Source: Pseudomonas sp. TH31 (GTDB lineage Bacteria; Pseudomonadota; Gammaproteobacteria; Pseudomonadales; Pseudomonadaceae). From it: a DNA stretch of 64,000 bases. The notes beneath the pieces are model-generated. The model saw nothing but the letters and a program-made list of their open reading frames with translations. It searched no databases and was not told the DNA's origin. Shown piece by piece: positions 60,508 through 64,000 of the stretch; positions within the stretch are counted from its first letter, which is position 1, and the number at the start of each line of letters is the position of its first letter. The stretch covers positions 1 through 64,000 of the forward strand of contig NZ_JAEKEZ010000031.1 in assembly GCF_016650815.1 (NCBI RefSeq), written 5' to 3'. Both the position numbers and the translations under genes were made by a program.

Positions 60508-62130
60508 TCAGTTGGTATCCAGATCCACGTTCTTCGTCTCGCGCAAACAAATCAGCCCGACAATCAGGCTCACCCCGGTAATCACCACCGGGTACCAGAG
60601 CCCATAGAAGATGTCTCCGGTGTACACCACCAACGCAAACGACACCGTCGGCAGGAACCCGCCGAACCAGCCATTACCGATGTGGTAGGGCAGGGACATC
60701 GAGGTGTAGCGGATGCGCGTCGGGAACAGTTCGACCATCAGCGCCGCCAGCGGGCCGTAGCACATGGCGGAGATGATGATCAGCGCGACAATCAGCGCCA
60801 CGATCATCGGTTTGTTGATCTGCTGGGTGTCGGCTTGCGACGGATAACCCGCCAGCGTCACCGCCCCACGCAGGGCCGCTTCGTCGTAGCCATCGATTTT
60901 CACGTCACCGACGCTGACCTGCACGCCGCTGCCTGCCGGGGCCGCCGCACTGGTGTAGGGCAGGCCCTGCTTGACCAGAAAGGTTTTGACCTTGTCGCAG
61001 GGGCTATCAAATTTCGCCTTGCCCACCGGGTCGAACTGGAAGGTGCAAGTGGCCGGGTCGGCCAGTACGGTGATCGGTGCCTGACGGCTGGCCTGGTCGA
61101 TGGCCGGGTTGGCGTAGTGGGCCAGGGTCTTGAAGATCGGGAAGTACAGCGCGGTGGCCAGTAACAGGCCAATCATCAGCACCGGCTTGCGGCCGACCTT
61201 GTCCGAGAGCCAGCCGAAAAAGATAAAGAACGGCGCACCGATAATCACGCTGACAATCAGCAAACTGTTGGCCAGCGCCGGGTCCATCTTCAGGAACTGG
61301 GTGAGGAAGAAGAGCACGTAGAACTGCGCAGCGTAAAAGGTCACGGCTTGCCCGGCGTTGATGCTGAACAACGCGATCAGTACGACTTTGAGGTTCTCCC
61401 ATTTACCGAAGGAGTCGCGCAGTGGTTGCTTGCAGAGCTTGCCTTCTTCTTTCATTTTCACGAAGGCCGGTGACTCGTGCAGGCTCAGGCGTATCCAGGT
61501 CGAGATACCCAGCAGCACGATGGAAAACAGGAACGGAATCCGCCAGCCCCAGACTTCAAACTGGTCGCCGGTGAAGTAACGGCACCCGAGTACCACCAGC
61601 AGCGACAGCAACAGGCCGAGGGTGGCCGTGGACTGAATCCAGCTGGTGTGGAAACCGCGTTTGCCTATCGGCGCATGTTCTGCGACGTAAGTCGCCGCAC
61701 CGCCGTACTCGCCGCCGAGGGCCAGGCCCTGGAGCATGCGCAGCAGCACCAGAATGATTGGCGCGGCGATGCCGATGCTGGCGTAGGTCGGCAGCAACCC
61801 GACACAGAATGTCGCCAGGCCCATGAGGATGATGGTTGCGAGGAAGGTGTATTTGCGCCCGATCATGTCCCCCAATCGACCGAACACCAGCGCGCCGAAC
61901 GGCCGCACGATGAAGCCGGCGGCAAACGCCATCAGCGCGAAGATGAACGCCGTGGTGTCGTTGACCCCGGCAAAGAACTGCTTGCTGATCACCGCCGCGA
62001 GGGCGCCGTAGAGGAAAAAGTCATACCACTCGAACACCGTCCCCAGGGACGAGGCGAAGATGACTTTCTGGGTGCCGCTGCTGGTGCCCGCGCTGCGCGT
62101 GGCTTCCAGAGGCTGAACGTGTTCTGACAT
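60508..62130 (-). CDS. Metabolite:H+ symporter (MHS subfamily of MFS)
   Basis: 540 residues, 12 helices. VFEWYDFFLYGALAAVISKQ is the MHS N-terminal signature and FGRLGDMIGRKYTF the motif-A loop; MLQGLALGGEYGGAATYVAE marks the ShiA/ProP-like group. An unusual hydrophilic insert of about 100 residues (from QASRQAPITVLADPATCTFQ to GAVTLAGYPSQADTQQ) lies between two C-terminal helices; it holds two cysteines. ATG at 62128-62130. Substrate likely a carboxylate or related metabolite, not determined. Confidence 0.9.
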   Translation of the reverse strand: MSEHVQPLEATRSAGTSSGTQKVIFASSLGTVFEWYDFFLYGALAAVISKQFFAGVNDTTAFIFALMAFAAGFIVRPFGALVFGRLGDMIGRKYTFLATIILMGLATFCVGLLPTYASIGIAAPIILVLLRMLQGLALGGEYGGAATYVAEHAPIGKRGFHTSWIQSTATLGLLLSLLVVLGCRYFTGDQFEVWGWRIPFLFSIVLLGISTWIRLSLHESPAFVKMKEEGKLCKQPLRDSFGKWENLKVVLIALFSINAGQAVTFYAAQFYVLFFLTQFLKMDPALANSLLIVSVIIGAPFFIFFGWLSDKVGRKPVLMIGLLLATALYFPIFKTLAHYANPAIDQASRQAPITVLADPATCTFQFDPVGKAKFDSPCDKVKTFLVKQGLPYTSAAAPAGSGVQVSVGDVKIDGYDEAALRGAVTLAGYPSQADTQQINKPMIVALIVALIIISAMCYGPLAALMVELFPTRIRYTSMSLPYHIGNGWFGGFLPTVSFALVVYTGDIFYGLWYPVVITGVSLIVGLICLRETKNVDLDTN

Positions 62131-62297
62131 ATCGGTATCCCTCACAGTGATTGTTTTTGTTGTTCCACTGTCGGCGCCGGCCTTGTGGGCTGGCGCCGCT
62201 ACTGTCAATTCGACGCTACCTGCATCGATTTTTTGGTTATCCCCCAACGCCTAGGGGGTCGTGTACAACCGCGATATTTGTGCCGCACACGTTCTCT

Positions 62298-62393
62298 GTA
62301 GGAACTGCCGAAGGCTGCGATCTTTTGATCTTGATTCTTCGGCGCCTGAACCGACGCAAGGATCAAAGGATCGCAGCCTTCGGCAGCTCCTAC
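62298..62393. repeat. Long inverted repeat (type 2)
   Basis: Arms GTAGGAACTGCCGAAGGCTG...CGATCTTTTGATC and complement, same family as at 25297, between the symporter and the GMC gene. Confidence 0.9.
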
Positions 62394-62416
62394 GTTGATC
62401 GTGTACAGCTGTGATT

Positions 62417-64000
62417 TCAGGTGTGGGTGGCCAGTTCCTTTTGCTCGGTGACGTTCCTTGTGCTTGGGTTAAGAATCAACTGCGCAGCCTTCTCGGCAAT
62501 CATTAGCGTAGGCGAACAGGTATTGCCCGAGGTGATGCGCGGCATGATCGAGGCATCGGCGACGCGCAGGCCGGGGATGCCGTGGACCTTGAGTTGCGCG
62601 TCGACCACGGCGTGTGTGTCATTGCCCATGCGGCAAGTGCCCACAGGATGAAAAATCGTTGTACCAATCCGCGCAGCCGCTTCATGCAGTTCTGCCTCAC
62701 TCTGCAAACTGTCGCCGGGCAAGTACTCCACCGGTTTGAACGCTTGCAGGGCTGGCGCGGCGACGATGCGGCGGGTCAGGCGAATCGCATCTGCCGCGAC
62801 TCGCAAATCCTCGGGATGGCTCAGGTAGTTGGGTTGAATCAGCGGCGCTTCCTGCGGATTGGCGCTGCGAATTTCAATGCGGCCACGGCTTTGCGGCCGC
62901 AAATCACACACCGACGCCGTGAACGCAGGAAACGCATGCAACGGCTCGCCAAAACGCTCCAGCGACAGCGGCTGCACGTGGTATTCAAGATTGGCTGAAG
63001 TCTGCTCCGGCCCCGAACGGGCAAACGCCCCCAACTGACTCGGCGCCATGGACAACGGCCCGCTGCGGTCATACAGATAACGCAGGCCCATGCCCATCTT
63101 GCCCCACACGCTGCCGGCGATCTGGTTCAGAGTGCGGGCGTTTTCCAGTTTGTAAATCAGCCGCAGTTGCAGGTGATCCTGCAGGTTGTCGCCGACCCCG
63201 GGCAGTTCGTGCGCCACGCCGATCCCCAGACGTTGCAGCAGCGGACGCGGACCGATCCCGGAGCGTTGCAGGATGCTTGGCGAACCCACGGAGCCGGCGC
63301 ACAGGACGATTTCCTTGCGCGCCTTGAAGGTTTTCGCCTGACCTTGCCAGCGTGCACTCACGGCCCAAGCGCGGCCGTTTTCCAGCAGCACGCGGTCCAC
63401 TTCAACCTCCGTCAGCACGGTGAGATTGGCACGGTTACGGATCGGCTTGAGAAACGCCTTCGCCGCGTTCCAGCGAATCCCGGCCTTCTGGTTGACCTGA
63501 AAGTAACCGCAACCTTCGTTCTCGCCCTGATTGAAGTCATCGATACTGGCGATGCCGCTTTGCTCGGCGGCGCTGCGAAAGGCATCGAGAATCGGCCACG
63601 ACAGCCGCTGACGTTCGACCCGCCATTCCCCGGCAGCGCCGTGAAATTCCGAGTCGCCGGCAAAGTGGTTTTCGCTTTGTTTGAACAGCGCGAATACATC
63701 TTTCCAGGACCAGCCCGGGTTGCCCTCGGCCGCCCAGCCGTCATAGTCGCCGGCCTGGCCGCGCATGTAGATCATGCCGTTGATCGAGGAGCAGCCACCG
63801 AGCACTTTGCCCCGTGGGTAGCTAAGCGCACGGCCTTGCAGGCCGGGTTGCGCTTCAGTCTTGAAGCACCAATCGGTACGCGGGTTGCCGATGCAGAACA
63901 GGTAACCCACCGGGATGTGAATCCACGGGTAGTTATCGCGTCCGCCGGCTTCGAGCAGCAGTACCCGATATTGCGGGTTGGCGGACAAGCGATTGGCCAG
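62417..64000 (-). CDS. GMC-family FAD oxidoreductase (choline dehydrogenase-like), 5' end outside window
   Basis: The frame runs off the window edge; only the part from LANRLSANPQYRVLLLEAGG onwards is seen, so the start and the FAD GxGxxG loop are missing. Later blocks: YPRGKVLGGCSSINGMIYMR, LCAGSVGSPSILQRSGIGP and the C-terminal GTCRMGNDTHAVVDAQLKVH with VADASIMPRITSGNTCSPTL, the active-site His/Asn region. The family oxidises alcohols. Without betaine genes nearby, choline itself is not supported as substrate. Confidence 0.9.
   Translation of the reverse strand: MANRLSANPQYRVLLLEAGGRDNYPWIHIPVGYLFCIGNPRTDWCFKTEAQPGLQGRALSYPRGKVLGGCSSINGMIYMRGQAGDYDGWAAEGNPGWSWKDVFALFKQSENHFAGDSEFHGAAGEWRVERQRLSWPILDAFRSAAEQSGIASIDDFNQGENEGCGYFQVNQKAGIRWNAAKAFLKPIRNRANLTVLTEVEVDRVLLENGRAWAVSARWQGQAKTFKARKEIVLCAGSVGSPSILQRSGIGPRPLLQRLGIGVAHELPGVGDNLQDHLQLRLIYKLENARTLNQIAGSVWGKMGMGLRYLYDRSGPLSMAPSQLGAFARSGPEQTSANLEYHVQPLSLERFGEPLHAFPAFTASVCDLRPQSRGRIEIRSANPQEAPLIQPNYLSHPEDLRVAADAIRLTRRIVAAPALQAFKPVEYLPGDSLQSEAELHEAAARIGTTIFHPVGTCRMGNDTHAVVDAQLKVHGIPGLRVADASIMPRITSGNTCSPTLMIAEKAAQLILNPSTRNVTEQKELATHT

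Noticed and set aside
1..64000. Prophage, plasmid or integrative element
   Set aside because: No integrase, transposase, phage structural or conjugation genes, no tRNA attachment site and uniform codon style.

Overview
The window looks like part of the chromosome of a Pseudomonas of the fluorescens group. The basis is GC-rich coding sequence, REP elements of the TGTGGGAGCGGGCTTGCTCGCGAA type common in these genomes, an AprA-type metalloprotease, a cynR/cynS/cynT cluster, an arsRBCH operon and many two-component systems. I see no rRNA, tRNA, CRISPR array, insertion sequence, prophage or plasmid backbone. It reads as ordinary accessory chromosome made of short operons, punctuated by palindromic repeats.

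Layout. 1-6 kb: the end of an MFS transporter, an NTF2-like protein, a decayed stretch, a Cache-GGDEF diguanylate cyclase, a small HD phosphohydrolase and a TetR/MFS divergent pair. 5.9-9.6 kb: a cobalamin riboswitch with cbtB-cbtA (cobalt uptake), a molbindin, and an NAD-dependent formate dehydrogenase coupled to an HPP membrane protein. 9.6-13.3 kb: arsRBCH and an FMN reductase. 13.4-24.3 kb: signalling genes (QseBC-like pair, a COG4705-like membrane protein, a DeoR regulator, a four-gene GAF kinase/NarL regulator/CHASE3 hybrid kinase/receiver operon). 24.3-30 kb: a decayed chrA, an orphan Tat signal remnant, CAP and SleB-like secreted proteins, and an ECF sigma/anti-sigma/Spy-like operon flanked by two YXWGXW proteins and a tiny lipoprotein. 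30-38 kb: an MFS transporter and a copper/silver cus-type RND operon. 38-47 kb: dienelactone hydrolase, glutaminase, a ProA-like dehydrogenase, an EamA/MocR divergent pair and the cyanate cluster. 47-64 kb: GNAT, GST, topoisomerase III under a near-consensus SOS box, SDR/epimerase/LysR and AraC/SDR pairs, aprA with an RsmA-type site on its ribosome binding site, L-lactate dehydrogenase, an MHS-family symporter and the start-truncated (window edge) GMC oxidoreductase.

Two window-level observations matter for any reader. First, fourteen genes-breaking frameshifts in twelve genes are all losses of one base inside G/C runs, six of them at CCC/GGG junctions. This is more like a consensus or base-calling artefact than gene decay, so most 'pseudogenes' here are probably intact in the organism. 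Second, the formate dehydrogenase carries His where the catalytic Arg (Arg284 of the Pseudomonas sp. 101 enzyme) should be.

Functionally the region is weighted to stress and toxic-compound handling (arsenic, copper/silver, cyanate, a chromate remnant, envelope stress) and to sensing. I did not find a clearly new multi-gene defence or biosynthetic system. The best candidates for undescribed biology are the ECF-sigma/YXWGXW envelope module, the Arg-to-His formate dehydrogenase with its coupled HPP protein, and the possible SOS control of topB.
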